Part shown: one piece after another, positions 1-6,500 of the stretch
How the letters are laid out: every line of letters starts with the position of its first letter
Numbering within the stretch: position 1 is the first letter of the stretch
Source of the DNA: JAQVEB01 sp028698105
Lineage (GTDB): Bacteria > Bacteroidota > Bacteroidia > Bacteroidales > Dysgonomonadaceae
Direction of reading: 5' to 3'
Assembly: GCA_964293155.1 (NCBI GenBank)
Contig: CAXYYA010000045.1
Span: 1-25,715 of the forward strand
Length of the DNA: 25,715 nt
The notes under the pieces: model-generated
Database searches by the model: none
What the model was told of the DNA's origin: nothing
Seen by the model: the letters and a program-made list of their open reading frames with translations, nothing else
Position numbers and translations under genes: made by a program

Positions 1-1
1 A

Positions 2-1387
2 TCATTTCTTTAAATATTTTTTTGTTCGTTCTAAAATATCTTTATCTACTCCTATAATCTCCGCAATTTTTACCGCTTCGTGCGGTACTTCCTTTTCGGT
101 AGTCTCTTCTAATGAATAATCAATAAAAGAGTTGATGTTGGAGATGGTTATCTTTTCGTTGTTCCGGTTTTCCGTAAAACCTTTCACACGCAGTTTACGG
201 CATGGGATGTTGATGCTGTAATGCGTGGTAATAAGCGACTGTATGTTGTGCTGAGTCAAGAAATCGAGCATTCCGCAAACAATGGCTTTGCCTTCGGCAG
301 GATTGGTGGTGCGGGCGAGTTCATCAATAAGAACTAATTGCCTGATACCTTTATGTGTGTTATCGATGGTGGTGTTTAACCGGAGCATTTCGGCAGCGAA
401 GGACGACAAGCCTTGCAGTTCGTCTTCGCCGTCGCCCGCGCTGGTAACAATTTGCTCCACAGGAACAACGATTGCCGATTGCGCCGCCACATAAAACCCG
501 AACTGCGCCATGGTTTGCGCCAACGCCACGCTTTTGAGCAACACGCTTTTGCCTGCCATATTGGCTCCGGTAATGACGGTGGGCTGCATTGGGATAGAGA
601 TGTCCACAGGTTGGAACTCTTTGTTTTGCTGATGCAGTGTTTTTTTTATTTCGGGATGAAACAATCCCTTATAAGATGTTTCGTTATCGCCAATGATGGG
701 TTTGCAAAGACCTAATTCCTTTATCTTAATGGCTTTTGCCAAAACGATGTCTAATCGGGCAACTTCTTGCAACGCTTGTGATAACGCTTGCACGTGCGGA
801 AAAAGTTGCTGTGCGATGTTTTTTCGGACTTCGTCTTCAATTCGTTGTGCCTGAAAACGAATAGGCTCTATATCTTTTTCGTCGGATTTGTTTGCCGTCA
901 TTCGGTTTAACTGCGTACGCAACGATGCCAGAACCGATGAATATTTGTCGTAAATATAAAAGTGCGGGATGCGTTTCTTTTCGGGGTCAAGCGTATCAAT
1001 AACGGTTGTGAGCGAGGGTATGTCGATAAAAGTTATTTTTAATTCCGTTACGTACTCGCGAATGGATTTTGCCAATAGGGCGAAATGTTTTATCTCGAAC
1101 AGTTCAATGTCATTCAACACGTTTTCGGTGGACAGAACCTGAATGGTTCCCGATATATCGCGCAATTGCATCAACTTGGTAAGCAGCATCGACAGCGGTT
1201 TTTCATTTTCCCGTGCATTCACAATTTTACAAGCCGTTTCGGTCTCCGCCAAAGCCCTCTCCACATCTTCTTTTTCGGTCAGAAACGGCAATGAAAGCAA
1301 CTGCTTTCGTCCGATGGAAGAAAGTATATTCAGGGAGTCAATAATATATTTGAATCCGCTGATTTGTTGTATGGCTTGTTTAATCAT
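2..1387 (-). CDS. kamC: KamC, MutS-like ATPase, putative lysine 5,6-aminomutase reactivase subunit
   Basis: A MutS-family ATPase without the N-terminal mismatch-recognition domain. It keeps the helical core (about residues 1-250) and the C-terminal ABC-type ATPase. Counting from the ATG at 1387, the Walker A GANMAGKS lies at about 274-281, followed by Walker B LVLIDE (D355, E356) and a TTHY switch histidine. Members of this family next to kamD/kamE are annotated as the ATPase of a lysine 5,6-aminomutase reactivase, so I infer protein remodelling (release of damaged cobalamin) rather than DNA repair. It is the last gene before the left edge, about 120 nt downstream of kamB, and kamD/kamE should follow. 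The frame can be extended 12 codons to a GTG at 1423, but those codons come from a GC-rich hairpin repeat (CGCGC TTT GCGCG, 1403-1415). I therefore chose ATG 1387 (461 aa). Stop TGA at 2-4, so the gene is complete. Confidence 0.85.
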   Translation of the reverse strand: MIKQAIQQISGFKYIIDSLNILSSIGRKQLLSLPFLTEKEDVERALAETETACKIVNARENEKPLSMLLTKLMQLRDISGTIQVLSTENVLNDIELFEIKHFALLAKSIREYVTELKITFIDIPSLTTVIDTLDPEKKRIPHFYIYDKYSSVLASLRTQLNRMTANKSDEKDIEPIRFQAQRIEDEVRKNIAQQLFPHVQALSQALQEVARLDIVLAKAIKIKELGLCKPIIGDNETSYKGLFHPEIKKTLHQQNKEFQPVDISIPMQPTVITGANMAGKSVLLKSVALAQTMAQFGFYVAAQSAIVVPVEQIVTSAGDGEDELQGLSSFAAEMLRLNTTIDNTHKGIRQLVLIDELARTTNPAEGKAIVCGMLDFLTQHNIQSLITTHYSINIPCRKLRVKGFTENRNNEKITISNINSFIDYSLEETTEKEVPHEAVKIAEIIGVDKDILERTKKYLKK

Positions 1388-1435
1388 CGCTACGCTGTTA
1401 TTCGCGCTTTGCGCGTTATTCACTCCGTGTTATTT
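1388..1435. repeat. Hairpin and GTTATT-repeat patch upstream of kamC
   Basis: GTTATTC or GTTATTT occurs at 1397, 1415 and 1429, with a perfect 5-bp hairpin CGCGC/GCGCG around TTT at 1403-1415. The patch lies in the kamB-kamC spacer, just before the preferred kamC ATG. Read in frame from a GTG at 1423 it would add 12 residues to KamC. I read it as a small intergenic repeat rather than coding sequence. Confidence 0.45.
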
Positions 1436-1506
1436 ACTCATTTCATTCGCGTAATTCGTTGTGGTGTATAACAAATTCAACAACACAACTAATTACAACC
1501 GAATAA

Positions 1507-2529
1507 CTATTGAATATCCATTGAATTACTCATTTTCCTCACATCATACACCTCCACGCCCAACGCCTTTTTCATTTCTTCTCGCAACGTGTCGGAATCG
1601 AGCAGAAAACCGCTTGGCGACAGAGGGTTTATCGTTACGGCAATCAACTTGCTTCGTGTCACGCTTTTTATCGAATTGCCGCTTTTCAAAAACGAGTTGA
1701 ACTCTTTTTGTGAAACGAATATCTTGGTGAAATCGTTCACGATAAGTTCCACGTTTCGGTTCTGTATCCGCAGGAAAGAGAGCAACTTATCGCTCACGGC
1801 TCCCGATACATATATCCTCGTGCCGAATCGGAAAATATCTTTCTCCCGCCTGTCGAGCAGAAACACCGACGGAATTTCCAAATCGTGTACATTGCCTTCG
1901 GCATCTATCGCCCACATCCCACTATTGAGCGATTGCAGTTTTGCGGCAAGCGCACTCTCCACAGTGGGCAGTTGGATAAGCTGCTGCACAAATCGTGTTT
2001 GGCGAACTAACTGCGGAATATTTGCCGAAAGTGCCGCTCCCGTAGCCAGAATCATCGCATCGGTAACGGCGGGTGAGGCAAGGCTGAGGCGCGACAATGC
2101 ACCATCCACTATCGTGGTCTGAACACCAAATTGTCCCATTTCATCGATAAGCCGCTTTACTCCGGCTGTGTCCGACGGTCCCGACAGAATCACTTTTCCC
2201 GTCGATTGCGCCCGTGCCGTTATCAATCGTCCCAATGCTGTTCGATCATTACTTATATTCAGAATCTCCGATACAATTCTACGTTTGAGGTAATGCTTTT
2301 CGGAAGTTACAAATATCATTCCTTCGAAAAGGGTTATCTCCGGTTTGGGCGTTCGTGTAACGCTGTCGGTTTGCTCGCCGTCCACGCCGATAGATGTCAG
2401 CGCTACCTGCGTATCCATCTTCTGCAACCGGTGGAGCACGTAATTCAGCGTTTCTGTCTTGCCGGTATTTTTTTCCAATCCGACGATGGAAACGCTGCGG
2501 TGGGATAATATGTTGTTTATAAAGGGCAT
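1507..2529 (-). CDS. kamB: KamB, P-loop protein, putative lysine 5,6-aminomutase reactivase subunit
   Basis: A protein of about 340 aa lying between kamA and kamC, the position of the KamB reactivase subunit in lysine-fermentation loci. From ATG 2529 it opens with a beta strand and a P-loop-like LEKNTGKT (residues 18-25). This is one residue longer after the leading glycine than the classical GxxxxGK[ST], as in other KN-type P-loops. The rest is mixed alpha/beta and I recognise no other domain. The frame continues 28 codons upstream to an ATG at 2613. That stretch is entirely the arm and centre of a 108-bp palindromic element, and homology-like sequence starts only at MPFINN, so I chose 2529. 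Its partner is probably KamC, and both are inferred to act on KamDE. The biochemical role is from annotation knowledge, not visible in the residues. Confidence 0.75.
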   Translation of the reverse strand: MPFINNILSHRSVSIVGLEKNTGKTETLNYVLHRLQKMDTQVALTSIGVDGEQTDSVTRTPKPEITLFEGMIFVTSEKHYLKRRIVSEILNISNDRTALGRLITARAQSTGKVILSGPSDTAGVKRLIDEMGQFGVQTTIVDGALSRLSLASPAVTDAMILATGAALSANIPQLVRQTRFVQQLIQLPTVESALAAKLQSLNSGMWAIDAEGNVHDLEIPSVFLLDRREKDIFRFGTRIYVSGAVSDKLLSFLRIQNRNVELIVNDFTKIFVSQKEFNSFLKSGNSIKSVTRSKLIAVTINPLSPSGFLLDSDTLREEMKKALGVEVYDVRKMSNSMDIQ

Positions 2530-2547
2530 TTGCGATTTGCGATTTTT

Positions 2548-2655
2548 GCCCCTCCCCAAACCTCCCCATAAGGGAGGGCGACGACTGCGATGAAACAGTT
2601 TGAAATCTTTCATCGGAGTTGTCTTCCCCTCTTTTGGAGGGGATTGAGGGGAGGC
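2548..2655. repeat. 108-bp palindromic element between kamA and kamB
   Basis: Two 41-nt arms (2548-2588 and 2615-2655) are inverted copies, with 28 of 41 positions matching. They flank a perfect 7-bp stem GATGAAA/TTTCATC (2589-2595 and 2608-2614) and a 12-nt loop. Each arm also holds its own C-rich/G-rich hairpin (CCTCCCC/GGGAGG and CCCCTC/GAGGGG). It occupies almost the whole kamA-kamB spacer and overlaps the longest kamB frame, providing its upstream ATG at 2613. The layout is that of a non-autonomous palindromic repeat. In mRNA it would fold into a large structure between two operon genes. Confidence 0.75.
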
Positions 2656-2678
2656 CCGTAAACCTGAAATTTTTAAAT

Positions 2679-3917
2679 CTAATGTCCGTTCCGTTTAAAC
2701 CGGTTCAAATCCTTTGGTTCCAGCGATAATTGCCGTCCCGAAAGTAAGGCTGCCACACCTTCCTTTTTCTGTCTGGAACATTCGGGACAGTGACAATCTT
2801 CTTTGTAATCTTCGGGTTCGGTATATGCACTGATAACGCCTTCGTAGTTGCGCACGATAACACGGTTGGTGGATTGCGAAATCATGTACGTGGGCATCAC
2901 GGGAACTTTCCCGCCGCCGCCCGGCGCGTCCACCACGAATGTGGGTACGAGATAGCCGGAGGTGTGTCCACGCAGGTTTTCAATGATTTCGATACCTTTC
3001 GACACGGGCGTGCGGAAATGTCCGATACCTTTCGATTGATCGCAAATATAGATGTAATACGGCCGAACGCGGATACGTCCCAGTCCGTGAACGAGTTCGC
3101 GCATTACGTAGGTACAGTCGTTGATGCCGCGCAGCAGCACGGTTTGATTGCCCAGCGGCACACCGGCGTTTGCCAGCTTGGCGCAAGCTTCGGTAGCTTC
3201 GGGCGTGATTTCGTTAATGTGGTTGAAGTGCGTATTAAGCCAAATGGGATGATATTTTTTGATCATCTCACAAAATTCATCGGTAATACGTTGCGGCATT
3301 ACCACAGGAACACGTGTTCCAAAACGAATAATCTCAACATGAGGAATTTCACGCAAACGTTTCAGAATATATTCAATGCGGTCGTCGCTCATCAGTAAGG
3401 CATCGCCACCCGAAAGCAGGACATCGCGGATTTCCGGTGTTTTGGCGATGTATTCGAGGCCTTTTTCGATGCGTTCCGTGGGCGCGCTTGCATCCTTCTG
3501 GCCGGCAAAGCGGCGACGCGTGCAATGGCGGCAATACATGGCGCACATGTCGGTGATGAGGAACAGCACGCGGTCGGGATAACGATGGGTAAGGCCGGGC
3601 ACGGGCGAGTCGCCGTCTTCGTGCAACGGGTCTTCGAGGTCGCCGCGCGAAACGTGCAACTCGTTGATGGTAGGAATTGCCTGCTTGCGGATGGGACAAT
3701 GCGGGTCTTCCGTGTTTATCAAACTCAAGTAATACGGTGTGATGGCCATTCGCAGCGTTTTGAGCGATTCGCGCACACCTTCCTCTTCTTCCGGCGTGAG
3801 CCGGATGTATTTCTTGAGGTCTTCAAGTGTTTCAATGCGGTTTTTCACTTGCCATTTCCAGTCGTTCCATTGTTCATCGGGAACGTGGGAAAAAAATTGG
3901 CGGTTTGATGTGTTCAT
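2679..3917 (-). CDS. kamA: L-lysine 2,3-aminomutase (KamA)
   Basis: Radical-SAM, PLP-dependent enzyme converting L-lysine to L-beta-lysine, the first step of lysine fermentation. From the ATG at 3917 (412 aa) the numbering matches the Clostridium subterminale enzyme as I recall it: cluster cysteines C125, C129, C132 (CAMYCRHC), R134 for the substrate carboxylate, D293 and D330 for the substrate epsilon-amino group, and the PLP lysine K337 in PGGGGK. This register is a strong reason to prefer 3917 over the longer frame from 3953, whose first 12 codons lie partly in a palindromic repeat. The substrate aspartates argue for true lysine aminomutase rather than the EpmB or glutamate branches. It lies between kdd and kamB in the operon. 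The spacer to kdd is 55 nt, about half of it occupied by the repeat. Confidence 0.97.
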   Translation of the reverse strand: MNTSNRQFFSHVPDEQWNDWKWQVKNRIETLEDLKKYIRLTPEEEEGVRESLKTLRMAITPYYLSLINTEDPHCPIRKQAIPTINELHVSRGDLEDPLHEDGDSPVPGLTHRYPDRVLFLITDMCAMYCRHCTRRRFAGQKDASAPTERIEKGLEYIAKTPEIRDVLLSGGDALLMSDDRIEYILKRLREIPHVEIIRFGTRVPVVMPQRITDEFCEMIKKYHPIWLNTHFNHINEITPEATEACAKLANAGVPLGNQTVLLRGINDCTYVMRELVHGLGRIRVRPYYIYICDQSKGIGHFRTPVSKGIEIIENLRGHTSGYLVPTFVVDAPGGGGKVPVMPTYMISQSTNRVIVRNYEGVISAYTEPEDYKEDCHCPECSRQKKEGVAALLSGRQLSLEPKDLNRFKRNGH

Positions 3918-3938
3918 AATTTTTAGATTTTGCATCGG

Positions 3939-3966
3939 GTAGAGACGTGGCATGCCGCGTCTCTAC
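3939..3966. repeat. 28-bp GTAGAGACG-type palindrome in the kdd-kamA spacer
   Basis: Near-perfect dyad: GTAGAGACGTGGCA faces TGCCGCGTCTCTAC, 13 of 14 positions pairing and the last able to form G-U in RNA. Palindromes with GTAGAGACG ends are a widely dispersed bacterial intergenic repeat, also seen in Bacteroidota. It begins 6 nt after the kdd stop and contains the ATG (3953) of the longest kamA frame. It could act as an mRNA stabiliser or attenuator between kdd and kamA. Confidence 0.8.
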
Positions 3967-3972
3967 ATGCGA

Positions 3973-5013
3973 TTAAGCGTATAATTCCGTAAAAATATTC
4001 CTTAGTTTTTCGCTTTCGCGCAGCAATTGCAGCGTAATCTCAGCGTGTCCGCGGGTGTAACCGTTACCCACAATCATCGTTACGTCACTACCAACGCCTT
4101 CGGCGCCAAGGGCGGCTTTCGTAAAACTGGTCGCCATGGAGAAGAAATAAACCACGCCCGTGTCTTTGGTGATAAGGATGCTTGTCATTTCCGTATCGGG
4201 GATGTTTACGTTGTTAATGGTGACATCGGCAAGTTGTCCGCCCGTAAGTTCTTCTATTTTTTCGAGTACAGCAACGGGTTGTGTGGCATCAGCAGAGAAA
4301 ACGTGGTCGCAGAAACCCAGGTTGATGAGACGGTCGGTACTTTTTTGGGAGTGCGTTATCCCGATAACTTTCCCGGTAACTCCGGCGCGTTTTTTGGCTT
4401 CATAGCAACAGAGCATTCCCGATTTTCCACCGGCGCCGATGATAACTACCGTATCACCCGGTTTTACCAGTTTGGCGGTTTGTGCAGGAGCTCCTGCTAC
4501 GTCTAACGCCGATAGGGCGAGTTTTTCGGGGAGGTCGGTTGGAATTTTGGCGTAGATACCACTTTCGAAGAGGATGGCTTTGCCGTCGATATCTACTTGG
4601 TCCACATCGTCGCGAATTTCTTTGATGTTATCTATACGAAGCGGTGTAAGTGAGAGCGAAACGAGGGTAGCGATTTTATCGCCCACTTTCAAATCGGTTT
4701 TTCCGATAAGTGCATCGCCAATTTTCTCTACCGTCCCCAGCAACATTCCACCCGAACCCGTCCACGGGTTGCGGTGTTTACCTTGCTTGGCCACGATATC
4801 GAACATAATTTCCTTGATTTTCCCGTGGTCGCCTCCGGCGCGTGCCGAAATATCGGTAAACGATGCCGAGTCGATATTAAGGGTTTGCACATCAATGAGG
4901 ATTTCGTTGTCGTAAATCTCATCCATGTTGTTATCAATTTTGTTTGCCGGTTGCGGCAATACGCCTTTCGGCTCAATTACGCGATGTGTGCCGTATTTGT
5001 TTCCTTTTTTCAT
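3973..5013 (-). CDS. kdd: L-erythro-3,5-diaminohexanoate dehydrogenase
   Basis: Oxidatively deaminates 3,5-diaminohexanoate to 5-amino-3-oxohexanoate with NAD(P)+, releasing ammonia. The 346-aa protein has the family's N-terminal block (KYGTHRVIEPKGVLPQ, residues 7-22), a GSGGMLLGTVEKIG segment resembling the MDR/GroES-like fold, and a dinucleotide-binding VVIIGAGGKSG at about 189-199. The C-terminal half carries the Rossmann domain. It sits between kce and kamA, the order seen in the lysine loci of Fusobacterium and Porphyromonas. The ATG at 5013 is the only sensible start. A C-rich palindrome occupies the spacer to kce. Assignment rests on overall family resemblance plus context. Confidence 0.93.
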   Translation of the reverse strand: MKKGNKYGTHRVIEPKGVLPQPANKIDNNMDEIYDNEILIDVQTLNIDSASFTDISARAGGDHGKIKEIMFDIVAKQGKHRNPWTGSGGMLLGTVEKIGDALIGKTDLKVGDKIATLVSLSLTPLRIDNIKEIRDDVDQVDIDGKAILFESGIYAKIPTDLPEKLALSALDVAGAPAQTAKLVKPGDTVVIIGAGGKSGMLCCYEAKKRAGVTGKVIGITHSQKSTDRLINLGFCDHVFSADATQPVAVLEKIEELTGGQLADVTINNVNIPDTEMTSILITKDTGVVYFFSMATSFTKAALGAEGVGSDVTMIVGNGYTRGHAEITLQLLRESEKLRNIFTELYA

Positions 5014-5030
5014 ATTTTGTTGTTAGATAT

Positions 5031-5060
5031 AAGCCCCCTAAATCCCCCGAAGGGGGACTT
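5031..5060. repeat. CCCCCTAAATCCCCC palindromic repeat in the kce-kdd spacer
   Basis: A 6-bp stem TCCCCC-GAA-GGGGGA (5043-5057) is preceded by AAGCCCCCTAAA and followed by CTT, so AAG/CTT can extend the dyad. It begins 17 nt upstream of the kdd ATG, inside the operon. The same CCCCTAAATCCCC core recurs in the opposite orientation at the 3' end of the CoA-transferase gene (6469-6500). I take it as a copy of a dispersed palindromic repeat. Confidence 0.65.
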
Positions 5061-5101
5061 TTGGCAGCCGAATGGTTTTATATTATGTCGTTTTCAAATC
5101 T

Positions 5102-5926
5102 TTATAGCGGTTTTAAATTCAATATTTTTCTTGCTTCTGCCGGTGTAGCAATTTCCCGCCCGAGAAGTTTGGCCATTTGCACCACTTTTTCTACGAGTTC
5201 GCCATTGGATTTAGCCAAGACGCCGCGCGACAGATAAAGATTGTCTTCAAATCCTACGCGAACATGGCCGCCCATAGCAATGGCGTGCGCAGCAAGCGTA
5301 AATTCGCTTCGCCCGATTCCGGTGGCTGTCCACGTGGAGCCGGCAGGAATGCGGTTTACCATCCATACGAGGTTTTCTACCGATGCCGATGCGCATCCGG
5401 GAACACCGAGCACGAAATTGAACTGCATGGGTGCGCCGGGAACTTGTCCTTTGGATGCCAGGTGAAGCGCGGTTTCCAGATGTCCCATTTCAAAGCATTC
5501 GTATTCGGGCTTAATGTTGTTTTCCATCATTCGTTTTCCGAAATCACGCATCATGGGAATGGTGTTTTCGAATACTTCGTCGCCGAAATTGCAGGTTCCG
5601 CAATCGAGCGTTGCCATTTCGGGAAATAATTCGGTAGGTTGCAGGCGCTCTTCGGCAGTCATTCCTACGGCTCCGCCGGTGGAAGGAAGTAAAATAACGT
5701 CGGGGCGCTCTTTTTTTATAGCGTCCATACACACACGAAAACGTTCTTTGTTTTGTGTCGGCGTGCCGTCGTCTTCACGCACATGCACGTGCACGATAGC
5801 GGCTCCGGCATCGTAAGCCGATACAGCTTCGCGCACAAGTTCTTCAACTGTATAAGGTACTGCGGGATTGTGTTCTTTGGTTACTTCCGCTCCGCAAATG
5901 GCGGCTGTGATGATAAGTTTTTCCAT
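5102..5926 (-). CDS. kce: 3-keto-5-aminohexanoate cleavage enzyme (Kce)
   Basis: Zinc-dependent BKACE-family enzyme that exchanges the acetoacetate part of 5-amino-3-oxohexanoate with acetyl-CoA, giving 3-aminobutyryl-CoA and acetoacetate. The 274-aa length is typical. Recognisable residues are E14, the metal pair H46 and H48 in VHVHVRE, E143 (YECFE), and the C-terminal HVRVGFEDN (R223, E227, D228) that supplies the third metal ligand and catalytic residues. The context kal-kce-kdd-kamA picks the lysine-specific member out of the many BKACE activities. The 94-nt upstream spacer contains four decamer repeats ending a few bases before the ATG. Start ATG 5926 fits the conserved MEKLIITAAICGAE beginning. 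Confidence 0.95.
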   Translation of the reverse strand: MEKLIITAAICGAEVTKEHNPAVPYTVEELVREAVSAYDAGAAIVHVHVREDDGTPTQNKERFRVCMDAIKKERPDVILLPSTGGAVGMTAEERLQPTELFPEMATLDCGTCNFGDEVFENTIPMMRDFGKRMMENNIKPEYECFEMGHLETALHLASKGQVPGAPMQFNFVLGVPGCASASVENLVWMVNRIPAGSTWTATGIGRSEFTLAAHAIAMGGHVRVGFEDNLYLSRGVLAKSNGELVEKVVQMAKLLGREIATPAEARKILNLKPL

Positions 5927-5930
5927 TTTT

Positions 5931-5970
5931 TGGGGATTGAAAAAGATTGAATGAGATTGAGAAAGATTGA
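5931..5970. repeat. Four tandem 10-bp units (GATTGAnnnn) before kce
   Basis: GATTGA recurs at 5935, 5945, 5955 and 5965 with exactly 10-nt spacing. On the coding strand these read as TCAATCTTTC, TCAATCTCAT, TCAATCTTTT, TCAATCCCCA. The array ends 4 nt before the kce start codon. A 10-bp period equals about one helical turn, and in mRNA it gives an unstructured pyrimidine-rich leader. The function is unknown. Confidence 0.75.
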
Positions 5971-6020
5971 TGGCAAACAGTCTAATCTTTTCACTCTAAT
6001 TATACATTTTGCATTATGAA

Positions 6021-6428
6021 TTATGCATTGTTTTGTCGTCTCTGGCAACTCTTCGGCACCACACACGTTCCGCTGGCACGGCAAACCACGACGGGTTCTT
6101 CCAGCACATCGGCTGCCGATGCAGAAATATCGGGACGAGGTTTGATAACTTTTTTGGCTTCAAACGTCATTTTGCGTGACGAATTTCCGATATGTGTTAT
6201 CTCGCCTGTGGCTTCAATATAATCGCCGGCGTAAACCGGAGCCAGAAACTCCACATTGTCGTAGGCTACGAAAAGTCCTTCATCGCCATCGTTGATGATA
6301 AGCAACTCTGTAGCCACATCGCCAAAAAGTTGAAGCATTTTTGCACCGTCAACCAGATTTCCTCCGTAATGTGCGTCGTGAGCGCTCATCCGCACTCTGA
6401 TAAGCGATTTTTTTCCAGGTTCTTCCAT
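6021..6428 (-). CDS. kal: 3-aminobutyryl-CoA ammonia-lyase (Kal)
   Basis: A small hot-dog-fold protein (135 aa) that eliminates ammonia from L-3-aminobutyryl-CoA to give crotonyl-CoA. Family signatures are nearly unbroken: RMSAHDAHYGGNLVDGAK (about 13-30), FGDVATELL, DGDEGLFVAYDNVEFLAPVYAGDY, and SRKMTFEAKKVI. The first 10 residues (MEEPGKKSLI) precede the usual start block and are probably native. The last residues (RRQNNA and stop) lie in an AT-rich patch with repeated ATTATGCAT-like words, so the extreme C-terminus may have been rewritten. It is second in the operon, 62 nt after the CoA-transferase alpha gene. Confidence 0.93.
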   Translation of the reverse strand: MEEPGKKSLIRVRMSAHDAHYGGNLVDGAKMLQLFGDVATELLIINDGDEGLFVAYDNVEFLAPVYAGDYIEATGEITHIGNSSRKMTFEAKKVIKPRPDISASAADVLEEPVVVCRASGTCVVPKSCQRRQNNA

Positions 6429-6468
6429 TGCATTTGAATTTTAATGATTTCTTTTCAATTATTTCCTC

Positions 6469-6500
6469 TTCCTGAAGTCTCGTTGGGGATTTAGGGGTTC
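6469..6500 (-). repeat. Degenerate CCCCTAAATCCCC repeat overlapping the CoA-transferase stop codon
   Basis: On the minus strand the sequence CCCCTAAATCCCC is followed shortly by GACTT, matching the core and tail of the repeat at 5031-5060. The TAA inside the repeat is the stop codon of the upstream gene (6493-6491), so the repeat supplies the gene's last codons and terminator codon. The hairpin arm is degenerate here. Confidence 0.55.

Noticed and set aside
2..1387. Annotating the MutS-like protein as a DNA mismatch-repair factor
   Set aside because: It lacks the mismatch-recognition domain and lies within the lysine-fermentation operon beside kamB. Context and size fit the KamC group.
2790..3398. 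A 202-codon plus-strand frame inside kamA
   Set aside because: It is antisense to a gene with all catalytic residues in place and has no family resemblance.
5931..5970. Reading the GATTGA decamers as a CRISPR or CRISPR-like array
   Set aside because: Units are only 10 nt, with 4-nt variable parts and no cas genes nearby.
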